In this document: piece by piece, positions 18,675-27,028 of the stretch
Layout: each line of letters opens with the position of its first letter
How positions within the stretch are numbered: position 1 is the first letter of the stretch
Assembly: GCA_029861865.1 (NCBI GenBank)
Contig: JAOTYL010000003.1
Location: forward strand, 170,695-234,694
DNA: 64,000 bases
Direction of reading: 5' to 3'
Source: Myxococcales bacterium
Lineage (GTDB): Bacteria > Myxococcota_A > Polyangia > Polyangiales > Houyiibacteriaceae
Notes under the pieces: model-generated
The model's input: the letters and a program-made list of their open reading frames with translations, nothing else
What the model was told of the DNA's origin: nothing
Database searches by the model: none
Program-made: the position numbers and the translations under genes

Positions 18675-19847
18675 CTATGCCCGCGCCGCGGGCGCTTTAC
18701 TGGCCTGGTGTCTGGGCCCCTCAGCGGCTGCTTCGCGAAAAGCCTCGAGAGTGGCAGCAGCGGTCCGATCCCAGCTGAATGCCTTGCGTCGCTCGAGGCC
18801 ATGCTCGCGTAGCTCTTGGCGTAGTGCCGGTTCGACACCGACCTTTGCGATCGCGCGGGCGAGATCGTCGGTGTCATCGACTCTCGCGTGGATCCCGGCG
18901 CCTCCCATGACCTCGACGAGCGCCGGAATGTCACTGGCGATCACCGGGCAACCGACCGCCATCGCTTCGAGCACTGGGATTCCAAAGCCTTCGTATCGAG
19001 AGGGTTGCAACAGTGCCAGCGCGGACTGCATTAGCATGATGAGCTCGTCTTCCCGCGCACGCTCGACCCAGTGAACACGATCCTCGACACCCAGGGCAGC
19101 AAGGGTCCGAATAAAATCTCGCGGGGGAGCGCTGCGCCGCACCAGCACGAGATGATGCTCACTGGGTGCGCCTGCGGCGAACGCCTTGAGGGCGACGTCG
19201 TGGCCTTTACCCAAGGGGTTCCAGCCGACGATTAGGTAGTAGTCCGCTTCGCTTCCGATCAGTCGTGCCGCCCGCTCGCGAGTCGCCCCACGATCGATCG
19301 GCGGCACAAATTCGGCTCCGCAGCTGCAGTGCGTCACGTGCAAGCGGTCACGGACGCTCGGATCAAGCTCTAAAATCTTGGCGGCGGATGCCTTGGAGAC
19401 GGTGAGGATGCGGTTCGAACGCTTGAGTGCGCTACGAATGCCTATGTTGTAGAAGGCATACTCGAACGGGCGGAGAAAGGGATTCGGCTCATTGAGGTCG
19501 GGGCGCTCCCACCAGCTCAGATCGTGAATCGTCGTGACGATCGGGCAGGGCAGCGTGAAGCCTACGATGTTGAAGGTCGCATGGAATACATCGGACTCGC
19601 GCACATCACCGAGGCGGTGTGGGTAGAGCAGGGTAGCCGGCCCGTTGGCAGGCGCGCGAACATCCTCCTGCGTCACATTGGGCGCCTCAACCAATGGATT
19701 TGGTGCCTCCGGATGCACCCATAGATGGAAATCTTCGCTCGGTGCGAGCTTGGGAAACCGATGGACCAGCGCCTCGACATAGGTCCTCGTCCCGCTCGGC
19801 CTCTTGCGCACGTATCGGGCGTCGACGACGACGCGTTGCCGCGACAC
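18675..19847 (-). CDS. GT4-family glycosyltransferase
   Basis: 390 residues from a GTG at 19847 whose first base is the last base of the flippase stop codon (TAGTG), so the two are translationally coupled. A GT-B fold is indicated by the N-terminal VDARYVRKRPSGTRTYVEAL, a central YLIVGWNPLGKGHDVALKAF and the donor-binding EGFGIPVLEAMAVGCPVIAS with the E-x7-E motif near residues 285-293. It would transfer a sugar from a nucleotide-sugar donor to a lipid or glycan acceptor at the cytoplasmic face. Donor and acceptor are unknown. Context points to a lipid-linked headgroup. Confidence 0.9.
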   Translation of the reverse strand: MSRQRVVVDARYVRKRPSGTRTYVEALVHRFPKLAPSEDFHLWVHPEAPNPLVEAPNVTQEDVRAPANGPATLLYPHRLGDVRESDVFHATFNIVGFTLPCPIVTTIHDLSWWERPDLNEPNPFLRPFEYAFYNIGIRSALKRSNRILTVSKASAAKILELDPSVRDRLHVTHCSCGAEFVPPIDRGATRERAARLIGSEADYYLIVGWNPLGKGHDVALKAFAAGAPSEHHLVLVRRSAPPRDFIRTLAALGVEDRVHWVERAREDELIMLMQSALALLQPSRYEGFGIPVLEAMAVGCPVIASDIPALVEVMGGAGIHARVDDTDDLARAIAKVGVEPALRQELREHGLERRKAFSWDRTAAATLEAFREAAAEGPRHQASKAPAARA

Positions 19848-21145
19848 TACTCCGACTCCTTCGGCCCGTCAGGCGCTTTTCGACTCGCGCGAGGCATTAC
19901 CCAAAGCACACAACCCACCTGCATCGCCGCATTCAACATTTCTTGAAAAAAAGTCGCCATCGCTGCGCCCTCGGGACCGTAGATGGGTACCAACCAGTAG
20001 GCAAGTCCGGTGTAGACAAGCAGGTCGACGGTGACGATGATCGCCATCAGTCGCGCGTACCCCATACCGATCAGAACTGCCGTTGACACTTGACAGATGA
20101 ACATCCAAATCACGGCGAAGGTAAGCCAGCGGTATGCGGCCGCCGCATCGAGGTATTCCGGGTTAAGCGCGCGGGCCACCGGGCCTGCGGCCAACGCGGT
20201 GATCGTCGAGATCGGGATCAGGACGATGACCGCTTTGCGCAAGATCATACGAAAGAAGGATCCGAGCTCGTCGAACTGCCTGCGTGCGCTCAACGACGCG
20301 GCGAACGGATTGACGGAAACCGCAAGCGCGCTGGCGATCGCGTTGACAGGTGAGGCGATTTGGGTCGCAGCCCCGAGACCGCCGACGGCCGCAACACCTT
20401 GGTATGCCTCGACGAAATAGTACCCGAAGCGCTTGTAGAGCATCACGACGAACTGCATGTAACCGACGGGAGCTGCCTCGCGAGCGAGCGAGCCGGCGAG
20501 CTTGCGGTCCATCGCGAAAGGCAGATAACCAACCTCTCGACGGAGAAGCGCCAGAATGATCGCCGCTCCAATCGCGTCCGCGATCGCAGTGGCAGCGACG
20601 AAATAGATCAACGGCGCGCGGACGAGCCACAGCAGCCCGATGATGCAAAGTTGGAGCAGCCCGCCGATCGCCGGCGCCCAGGCGATACGTTTGTTGAGAT
20701 GCCGCGCCTGATAGGCCACTTGAACGGGGCGAAACACAGAGCTGCTGAGCACTGCCAAGGCCGCCACAGCCCCGATCCACGAGCCGCTCTCCGACGACGC
20801 ACGTACGGTGAACGCCATGCCGAGCGCGATGACGAACGCTGCAGAGCCCGTGATGAGGCGGGTCGTCATCAGCGTGCCGACGACATGCATCAGGTCGGTT
20901 GGCTTGGCCGCCGCGCGCCGGAGTCCAATCGAGTCGAGCCCGAAAATCGCCGCGGCGCGAAACGGATCGATCCAGGCGATCGCAGCGGTGAAGATTCCGT
21001 AGTCGCGCTTGCTTAGTACGACCAGAAGCAAGACGGCAACCAGCGCCTGGGTGATGGCGATGCCTGCTTCACCGAGAAAGACGAAGACCGTGTTGCTGAG
21101 AACCGTCCTCGAAGTCGGTCGTTGATTCTCCGGAGTAGAGGGCAT
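19847..21145 (-). CDS. Wzx-like flippase (MOP/polysaccharide transporter superfamily)
   Basis: 432 residues from the ATG at 21145. The frame is open to 21538 but overlaps the phosphotransferase gene. About 12-14 hydrophobic helices are spread over the whole length, starting LSNTVFVFLGEAGIAITQALVAVLL, with the RDYGIFTAA turn common in polysaccharide flippases. Proteins of this type flip lipid-linked oligosaccharides or lipid II across the inner membrane. Tight coupling with the GT4 gene suggests it moves the glycosylated product. It starts 11 bases after the CDP-alcohol phosphotransferase. Confidence 0.88.
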   Translation of the reverse strand: MPSTPENQRPTSRTVLSNTVFVFLGEAGIAITQALVAVLLLVVLSKRDYGIFTAAIAWIDPFRAAAIFGLDSIGLRRAAAKPTDLMHVVGTLMTTRLITGSAAFVIALGMAFTVRASSESGSWIGAVAALAVLSSSVFRPVQVAYQARHLNKRIAWAPAIGGLLQLCIIGLLWLVRAPLIYFVAATAIADAIGAAIILALLRREVGYLPFAMDRKLAGSLAREAAPVGYMQFVVMLYKRFGYYFVEAYQGVAAVGGLGAATQIASPVNAIASALAVSVNPFAASLSARRQFDELGSFFRMILRKAVIVLIPISTITALAAGPVARALNPEYLDAAAAYRWLTFAVIWMFICQVSTAVLIGMGYARLMAIIVTVDLLVYTGLAYWLVPIYGPEGAAMATFFQEMLNAAMQVGCVLWVMPRASRKAPDGPKESE

Positions 21146-21156
21146 GGAATGTTGGC

Positions 21157-22233
21157 TCAGCACCCTTCTTCGGCCCGCAAGAGGCCAGCGGCGTGAATCA
21201 GATCGCGTCGGTGAAAGAGCAGCAAGTAGTCGGCGATCAACACCCCGAAACCGACCAAGCAGAAGATCGCAAATCGACTTCCGAGAAACGACGCAAACAT
21301 GAGAATCAGAGCAAGGAGGTCGCGTCGAGTAGCACGGAAAAAGATGTCGATTGCGCGCAACGAGACGCCGCTTGCTTCTTGAGCTGCCCGCCGAACCGAC
21401 CGATCGAAGAATACAAACGAGGCGTTGGGTGCGTACTTGCGAACGAAGAACAAAACCAGAAAGAGGGTGACCACGATCATCACGGAGATGGTCACGAGCG
21501 ACCAGGCTTCCACTTCGGTGATGCCCTCGCGCGCCCATCCGACACCAAAGCCCACCAAGGTCGCAAGATAGGTCAAGTTGTCCGCCGCAGAGTCGATTGC
21601 GGCGCCGAGCTTCGAATCTCGCACGGTGACACGTGCCATCTCACCGTCCACCCCGTCGAACATCGACGCGAGCTGAAAAAGCACTCCGGTCGCCGCCAGC
21701 CAAAGCGCACCAGGTTGTGCTGCAGCGAAACCACACCCGAGGCCGATCACCACGCTGATTGCGCTTGCAGCGTTCGCACTCAAGCCTGCTTTGAGGAACC
21801 ACCGGCTGAAGAACCGACTTTGCGGACGATTGAACCGACGGGACACGAAACCGTCACTGCTCTTTCCCGTCCGCAGAAGAAGAATCCGTTCGGCTTGCGA
21901 GCGTTTCGACCGGTCCGACACGTCGAGAAAGTCGTACTCGGAAAGGTGATGAACCGGCGTTTCTTCGGAGACCAGCCCCCAATCGAGTTCTGCACCATCG
22001 GGAGCACGCAACCGAAGAGGAGGCTCGAGGTCCTGAAGAACACCGAACAAGCTTTGCTCGAGGACGATGTCGTCGGGGACGATCAGCGTCCGGTCATCTC
22101 CATCGGCCCCGGTCGCCCCCACGAGGGCCGCCCCGCTGCGCACGATGACGCGCTCGTTTCGGTCGCGAACCCGCATGCCGAGGACCTTGGGACCTCGGGG
22201 CTCGGCCAGTAAAACGCGAACTGATCGTTCCAC
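21157..22233 (-). CDS. CDP-alcohol phosphotransferase, DIPP-synthase-like, with degenerate N-terminal domain
   Basis: 358 residues from a GTG at 22233. Residues 125-345 form a CDP-alcohol phosphotransferase: KSSDGFVSRRFNR precedes membrane helices, and the catalytic motif DGxxAR-x8-GxxxDxxxD is exact from Asp196 to Asp218. This resembles the synthase half of IPCT/DIPPS enzymes that use CDP-inositol. Residues 1-124 lack the nucleotidyltransferase loop, yet the FLDVSDRS...AERILL stretch looks like the end of an IPCT domain, hinting at a decayed fusion. It would join an inositol phosphate to an alcohol or lipid at the membrane. The acceptor is unknown. It follows the radical SAM gene by 27 bases. 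Confidence 0.85.
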   Translation of the reverse strand: MERSVRVLLAEPRGPKVLGMRVRDRNERVIVRSGAALVGATGADGDDRTLIVPDDIVLEQSLFGVLQDLEPPLRLRAPDGAELDWGLVSEETPVHHLSEYDFLDVSDRSKRSQAERILLLRTGKSSDGFVSRRFNRPQSRFFSRWFLKAGLSANAASAISVVIGLGCGFAAAQPGALWLAATGVLFQLASMFDGVDGEMARVTVRDSKLGAAIDSAADNLTYLATLVGFGVGWAREGITEVEAWSLVTISVMIVVTLFLVLFFVRKYAPNASFVFFDRSVRRAAQEASGVSLRAIDIFFRATRRDLLALILMFASFLGSRFAIFCLVGFGVLIADYLLLFHRRDLIHAAGLLRAEEGC

Positions 22234-22260
22234 AGCGCGACCGGCGTGCCAGCTGGCGGG

Positions 22261-23337
22261 CTAGCCCCCGACAGCCGCTCTCTCGGTGAGTTGCGTTGCT
22301 TTGCGACGGAGTTGGATCAAGCCGTCCCGCACCATCCCCTTGGCCTCCCCGCCGACGTATCCAATCGGGTCGTTGACCGCGAGAGACATGTCGACCGTGC
22401 AGTAAACGCCGCAACCGTCCTGGCAATCCTTCGGATGGTTGTAAGAGACCAAATCCTCCGGCGTGATGTCGAGAATGTGTTTGTCCGTTCGCACTTGGCT
22501 GCAAAGCCAGAACTGACCCTGTGCCGAAACGAAGAAGTACTTGTAGCCAGCGACGCACGACCACTCCGTCGGTTTGCCCGCGAGCATGTCCTTTTGGTAT
22601 TGGAGCAGCCGCCAGCTCGTATGGATCTTTTCGCCTCGGCGCTTGAGGTCTTCCTGATAGTCGAGCATCCGGCGCATTCCATCGACCGCTGGGTAGAGTC
22701 GAAGCTTTCGGTCGTTCACGAGGTCATCATGAATGACGCGGCAGTGCACTCGGACGCCTTCTTTGAGGCATTCATCGATCACTTCCCCTGCCTGGTCGAC
22801 ACTGTCGTGGAACAGAACGCCCGCCACCACGAGCTTGATGGGCGAATCCTCGAACCAAGCAAGCTTGTGGCGAACCGTCTTGAGGGACTTTCGTGTGGCC
22901 TCGATCGGTGTCATCCGGTCGACCGAGATCTGTAGACTATCGAGGCCTGCGTCGGCCAATTCGGCAAGCATTGGCTTGGTTAGCAAGAAGGCGTTCGTCG
23001 ACATGCTCACCTTCAGAAAGCCGAGCTGCTTGGCATGACGCACCAGCTCCACGACATCCGGATGCATGAGTGGCTCGCCCCCCTGAAAGCCGATCCGCAA
23101 GCATCCGAGCTCTCGGATCTTGTCGAGATACTTCTTCAAGTCCTCGGTGTTGGGGTGCGGGACTGAATTGTCGTACTCATTGCAGTAGTGGCAATCGAGG
23201 TTGCATTGGTCGGTCAGATACAAGTGGGCCGTCCAAGGCTTCGTATCGTACAGCCGCGGGGCCTCGCGTAATAGGCTCATCGTTTTCACAGTCTCGGTCT
23301 GGGCTGACGGCAGGTCGCCGATGGTTTCCTCTATCAT
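22261..23337 (-). CDS. Radical SAM/SPASM-like protein (CNEYD type), copy 1
   Basis: 358 residues from the ATG at 23337, which overlaps the upstream stop codon as ATGA. Cluster-binding Cys45, Cys49 and Cys52 lie in DQCNLDCHYCNEYD, followed by GFQGGEPLMHP for SAM binding. The C-terminal part has an extra cysteine set (SCVAG, LCSQV, DCQDGCGVYC) fitting a SPASM/Twitch auxiliary iron-sulfur cluster. It shares this layout and the CNEYD signature with the gene at 25208. Such enzymes modify peptides, cofactors or lipids by radical chemistry. The substrate is unknown. Coupling to the cytidylyltransferase argues for a step in the same pathway. Confidence 0.88.
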   Translation of the reverse strand: MIEETIGDLPSAQTETVKTMSLLREAPRLYDTKPWTAHLYLTDQCNLDCHYCNEYDNSVPHPNTEDLKKYLDKIRELGCLRIGFQGGEPLMHPDVVELVRHAKQLGFLKVSMSTNAFLLTKPMLAELADAGLDSLQISVDRMTPIEATRKSLKTVRHKLAWFEDSPIKLVVAGVLFHDSVDQAGEVIDECLKEGVRVHCRVIHDDLVNDRKLRLYPAVDGMRRMLDYQEDLKRRGEKIHTSWRLLQYQKDMLAGKPTEWSCVAGYKYFFVSAQGQFWLCSQVRTDKHILDITPEDLVSYNHPKDCQDGCGVYCTVDMSLAVNDPIGYVGGEAKGMVRDGLIQLRRKATQLTERAAVGG

Positions 23338-24125
23338 GTGTAGCGCTCCTTTGTAGAGCTGGTGGCAGGATCGGGCAATCCGCCGGCTGCGAGGTCCTCG
23401 CCAAGCTCGGCGAGTAGACGCTCTGCTTCGGCGTAGGCCTCTGGGGTGTCGACGTCGATCCAAGTTGCATTACCGACGTCTGCCGCTTTCATTCGACCCT
23501 CCGACGCGAGTGCTGCAACGCCTTGCGAAAGCGAGCAGCCTTCGGGACCGTTGACGGCGTCGAGGGCCTCGATGAGGGAAGGGGTGATCAAGAAGAGGCC
23601 CGTGTCTAAGGCATTGTAATCGTCGAGCTCTTTTCCGATTTGGGTGATGCTGTCCCCATGTACCTGGACTTTCGTCGCGTCATCCAAGTCGAAGCACGCA
23701 TCGATCCGATAATCGACACCAAGCACGGACTCTCGCTCCGCGACCGGATAGGAAGCCACTGCCGCGAGAAGCCTCGGCGACCACAGATGATCGCTCATCA
23801 AGAGCAAAGTCGGTCCTGTGACGAAGTCGCGCGCCTTCAACAACGAGGTTCCGTTGGGCTTTTCGTATTCGTCGTTGAGAAAGAACGAGAGGCTCGCCTG
23901 GTGCTCGAGGTTTGCCAGCCCGCTTTTCAACTCGTCTCCGAGGTAACCGACGACGATACCTATCTCACCGACTCCGCCTTTCTCGAGGGCCCTGATGATA
24001 CGGACGATGAGGGGGATGCCGGCAACCTCACGCAGGGGCTTGGGCACGGGGCGGCCATCGGCCAGGCGGCTGCCTAGACCGGCCGCGAGGATGACCGCCC
24101 GGTCCCGTGTGTTTGCGCTGTTCAT
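23334..24125 (-). CDS. Nucleotidyltransferase, inositol-1-phosphate cytidylyltransferase-like
   Basis: 263 residues. The nucleotide-binding loop LAAGLGSR (13-20) with Lys29 of VPKPL, the MSDH segment (LLLMSDHLWSP), DTGLFLI and the closing WIDVDTPEAY are those of the IPCT branch of sugar-phosphate nucleotidyltransferases. The likely reaction is CTP plus inositol 1-phosphate giving CDP-inositol. MIPS at 14790 and the DIPP-synthase-like gene at 21157 support this. A phosphocholine or other alditol phosphate substrate cannot be excluded. In characterised hyperthermophile systems IPCT is often fused to the synthase; here it stands alone. Confidence 0.85.
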   Translation of the reverse strand: MNSANTRDRAVILAAGLGSRLADGRPVPKPLREVAGIPLIVRIIRALEKGGVGEIGIVVGYLGDELKSGLANLEHQASLSFFLNDEYEKPNGTSLLKARDFVTGPTLLLMSDHLWSPRLLAAVASYPVAERESVLGVDYRIDACFDLDDATKVQVHGDSITQIGKELDDYNALDTGLFLITPSLIEALDAVNGPEGCSLSQGVAALASEGRMKAADVGNATWIDVDTPEAYAEAERLLAELGEDLAAGGLPDPATSSTKERYT

Positions 24126-24190
24126 CGGCGTCGCGGTGTGGCTAATTCTTCACATCCGTGAATTGAAGTCACAGTTGTGTAGCAAAACTA

Positions 24191-25135
24191 TCACGTCGTG
24201 AAGGACCGCTCGGTGCCGCTCACTTTGATCGCGCCCACGCCGGCAAGCTCTTCGATGGTCTTGCAGGTTGCATGGCGCTGCCAGAGGATCGCAACCAAGA
24301 AAATACCGTTCATCAAGAAGACCCGGATGTAGAGATAGACGTCGAGGCGGTCCAGCATGGCGCACATCGCCATCAAATAGCTGTGCGGCGCCAACGACAC
24401 GAGTGCCCAAAGCCGCATCGGCCAAACGTTGTTTTTGCGATAGATTTCAGCTGTTTGGTCGTCACTCTGAAGCACTTGGCTCAATCGCCAAGCGTCGGGG
24501 TTGAGCCAATTGAGGACCGCCTTTTGCCTCTGTAGATGAGGCACCAGGATGTACTTCACCGCCATCTGAACGATCGGGCCCTTCTCCTTCGCTGAGCGGA
24601 CGGTCTCGTCGATGTCGTCCGCATCGCGGCCTTCGCCTCCTTGACCCGGACGGGTCCCTCGCAAGTACGACTCCTTGTAGAAATCGTAGACGGCCAGGTG
24701 CATAACGGTGAGGCCCAACGCAGGCACCATCAGGGCAAGATGGTAAGGATTATGGTGGGTTACCCAGATATGATAGAAGGCTGGAAAGACGGTGAAAACC
24801 GCCACCAAGACGTCGGCCGACCCGTCCAGCGCCCGCCCGAATTCCGACTGTAGGTCCTTGGCTCGAGCCAAAATCCCGTCCGCGCCGTCGAGAATCGCGG
24901 CAGCCCACAAACATGCGCCCCCAACGAACATGGCGGTCGGCGTGCCCCAGATGAAGGCGGAACCCGCCACGAAACCCACCACCACGGTCGATAACGTGAT
25001 CATGTTGGGCGTGATGCGCGTCTTGAAGATGGACCTGACAAACAGGTACGCGAGCGTTCGGTGCACGTATCGGTTCACCAAGTCCTCGACATCATTCGAT
25101 TTCAGGACACTCGCAAATGGAGGCAGCTGCGCCAT
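24191..25135 (-). CDS. CDP-alcohol phosphatidyltransferase family protein, second copy
   Basis: 314 residues from the ATG at 25135; a start at 25174 would extend over the divergent palindrome. The catalytic motif is exact: Asp86-Gly87, Ala90-Arg91, Gly100, Asp104, Asp108 (DGADGILAR...). Helices follow on both sides, with a charged soluble insert at about 165-215 (GQGGEGRDADDIDETVR) that is unusual for the family. It could make a phosphodiester lipid from CDP-diacylglycerol or CDP-inositol. It is the first gene of the minus-strand train and shares a 72-base divergent promoter region with the radical SAM gene at 25208. Confidence 0.85.
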   Translation of the reverse strand: MAQLPPFASVLKSNDVEDLVNRYVHRTLAYLFVRSIFKTRITPNMITLSTVVVGFVAGSAFIWGTPTAMFVGGACLWAAAILDGADGILARAKDLQSEFGRALDGSADVLVAVFTVFPAFYHIWVTHHNPYHLALMVPALGLTVMHLAVYDFYKESYLRGTRPGQGGEGRDADDIDETVRSAKEKGPIVQMAVKYILVPHLQRQKAVLNWLNPDAWRLSQVLQSDDQTAEIYRKNNVWPMRLWALVSLAPHSYLMAMCAMLDRLDVYLYIRVFLMNGIFLVAILWQRHATCKTIEELAGVGAIKVSGTERSFTT

Positions 25136-25162
25136 TGCGGCCGACTCTAAGCAAGAATCAGA

Positions 25163-25179
25163 CCATCTTTGCAAGATGG
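25163..25179. promoter_or_regulatory. Candidate operator: perfect 7-bp inverted repeat in a divergent promoter
   Basis: Between the divergent starts at 25135 and 25208, the sequence CCATCTTTGCAAGATGG has 7-base perfect arms around a 3-base centre. Outside it, TCAGA and TCTGA are also inverted. The location and symmetry suit a dimeric regulator controlling both the lipid operon and the second radical SAM gene. No regulator gene is adjacent, and no other copy was noticed. Confidence 0.45.
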
Positions 25180-25207
25180 GTCACAATCTGACACTAGAGG
25201 GGGCCGA

Positions 25208-26251
25208 ATGGCATATGCCCTGCTAAAGAGTCGACCGATGCGCATCCAAACCGCTCGGGATCGCCTGCGTCCCCTACCTCCGCATCCGTTGAAAACGGCC
25301 ACCCGTGCGCTCAACGCGATGTGGCGACCCGAGTCGCCCCTGCTGGCCCAGCTGGTGGTCATCCGAAGGTGCAATCTGAGCTGCGGTTATTGCAACGAGT
25401 ACGACGACCATTCGCCACCCATCCCCGTCGAGGAGCTTTTCGCGCGGGTCGACCACCTGGCCGACCTCGGCTGTCTGGTCCTTACGTTGACCGGGGGCGA
25501 GCCCTTCATGCACCCCAACTTGGACGACGTCGTCGCTCGCGCAGTCTCACACGGCATGGTCGTGACCGCGATCTCCAACGCCTACCCGATCACCAAGGGC
25601 TGGACCGAGCGCATGAACGACGCGGGCCTTTCGTTGCTGCAAGTCTCCGTCGACAACATGGAACCCAACGAGGTGTCGCAGAAGTCCTGGTCGAAGATCA
25701 AGAAACGCCTGTTGGTGCTCAAGGAGCACGCCAAGTTCAAGCTGAACATCAACGCGGTGCTCGGATCGTCTCCCCCCGCACAAACGCGCCACCTGATCGA
25801 CGAGATTCGCGCGTTGGGGTTTTACATGACCGTCGGTCTCTTGCACGACGAACAAGGCCAGATCGATCCGGGACTGATCGGGGATATTCTTCCGGAGTTC
25901 TACGAAGAGATGCGCGCGCTCTGCAACAAGAGCTTCTTTCATCGGTTCGGCGAAGGCTGGGAACAAAGAATGCTCCAAGGAGGGACGGCGCCGTGGCGCT
26001 GCCGGGCGGGCGCTCGATACCTGTACGTCGACGAGTTCGGCAAGGTGGCCTACTGCAGCCAGCGCCGAGCCGAGCCTGGTATTCCTCTGCTCGAGTACAC
26101 GCGCGACGACCTCAAGCGCGAGTATGACCGTCCCAAGGGGTGCGAGGACAGCTGCACGATTGCGTGCGTTCGACGCGCGTCGAGCCTAGACGAGTGGCGC
26201 CCGCAGCGTGGCCCGGTGGCAACCCCGAAAGTGTCGCTGCCGACCGTCTAG
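25208..26251 (+). CDS. Radical SAM/SPASM-like protein (CNEYD type), copy 2
   Basis: 347 residues from the ATG at 25208, preceded by GAGGG. Cys55, Cys59 and Cys62 (RRCNLSCGYCNEYD) bind the SAM cluster, and LTGGEPFMHP follows. The C-terminal set RCRAG, YCSQR and CEDSCTIAC mirrors copy 1 at 22261 position for position, including a YDRPKGC segment. A leading 45-residue basic stretch is extra. The two are paralogs acting on related substrates, but pairwise identity is low outside the motifs. It is divergently transcribed from the phosphotransferase gene and converges on the esterase gene, sharing a CTAG at the stops. Confidence 0.87.
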   Translation: MAYALLKSRPMRIQTARDRLRPLPPHPLKTATRALNAMWRPESPLLAQLVVIRRCNLSCGYCNEYDDHSPPIPVEELFARVDHLADLGCLVLTLTGGEPFMHPNLDDVVARAVSHGMVVTAISNAYPITKGWTERMNDAGLSLLQVSVDNMEPNEVSQKSWSKIKKRLLVLKEHAKFKLNINAVLGSSPPAQTRHLIDEIRALGFYMTVGLLHDEQGQIDPGLIGDILPEFYEEMRALCNKSFFHRFGEGWEQRMLQGGTAPWRCRAGARYLYVDEFGKVAYCSQRRAEPGIPLLEYTRDDLKREYDRPKGCEDSCTIACVRRASSLDEWRPQRGPVATPKVSLPTV

Positions 26252-26961
26252 GCTGGCGTCACGACGTCCGAGACGAAAACGCCCAATCCGTCGATCACCT
26301 GCGTCGGGATCTCGTGTCCTCCCCGAAACGGAGACCACTGCATGCGCAGCCCATGGCGCTGCATGGTGTCGCGTAGCTCCTCGGCTGCTGCGAACGACAG
26401 CAACGGGTCTTGGCTTCCGTGACTCTGAAAGACAGCCGGCTTCGTGCCTGCCTCCATGCCCGCGGACCAGGCGGGAAGGTTGACGGGGGTGCCCGACAAG
26501 ACCACGAGCCCTGCCGACGAGACGCCTCGGGTGAACACCGCGTTGCAGGCGGCCATGGAGCCTTGCGAGAACCCGCCGACGATCAGTTGCGAGTCGGTCA
26601 CGCCCAGGTCTTTTTGGAGCTGCGCGAGCATCTCGACCACGTGATCGGTCGCCTCTTCCATCCCTGGCGGGACCTCCGACGCGTAGCTCTTTGGGCCTTC
26701 GCGCATCGCCCGCTCCATCCGCGCCATATCGAGCATCCACCAGGCGCGTGCGCCAAACATCCCAGGCAACTCGTTCGGCGCTTCGGGGAACGCAAACCGA
26801 ACCTCGTGTGGAACATCGAGCACGCGCCACAGGCCCACCAAGTCGGTGCCGGGAGCCCCGAAACCATGCATCAACACGACGAGCGGGCCGGCCCCGCCGC
26901 CTTCGCGATCCGACCCGCCGGCCAGGTGAACCGTGAGCTTGCCAAAACGTCCTTCGCGCAT
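26248..26961 (-). CDS. Alpha/beta hydrolase, phospholipase/carboxylesterase family
   Basis: 237 residues from the ATG at 26961; starts at 26973 or 27000 are possible. The catalytic triad is visible: nucleophile Ser in GGFSQGS, Asp in GSQDPLLS and His in RGGHEIP. LVVLMHGFGAPGTD forms the oxyanion strand. This is the compact acyl-protein-thioesterase/carboxylesterase type (YpfH-like), cytoplasmic, without a signal peptide. It would hydrolyse short carboxyl esters or lysophospholipids. It lies at the border of the lipid gene region, but transcription converges with that region, so a pathway link is weak. Confidence 0.9.
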   Translation of the reverse strand: MREGRFGKLTVHLAGGSDREGGGAGPLVVLMHGFGAPGTDLVGLWRVLDVPHEVRFAFPEAPNELPGMFGARAWWMLDMARMERAMREGPKSYASEVPPGMEEATDHVVEMLAQLQKDLGVTDSQLIVGGFSQGSMAACNAVFTRGVSSAGLVVLSGTPVNLPAWSAGMEAGTKPAVFQSHGSQDPLLSFAAAEELRDTMQRHGLRMQWSPFRGGHEIPTQVIDGLGVFVSDVVTPA

Positions 26962-27028
26962 GGCGCGGAGCATAGCATTTCGAACCCGAGGTTCTATCAA
27001 GTGAGCGAAGGTGCTATCCTCCGTTCCT

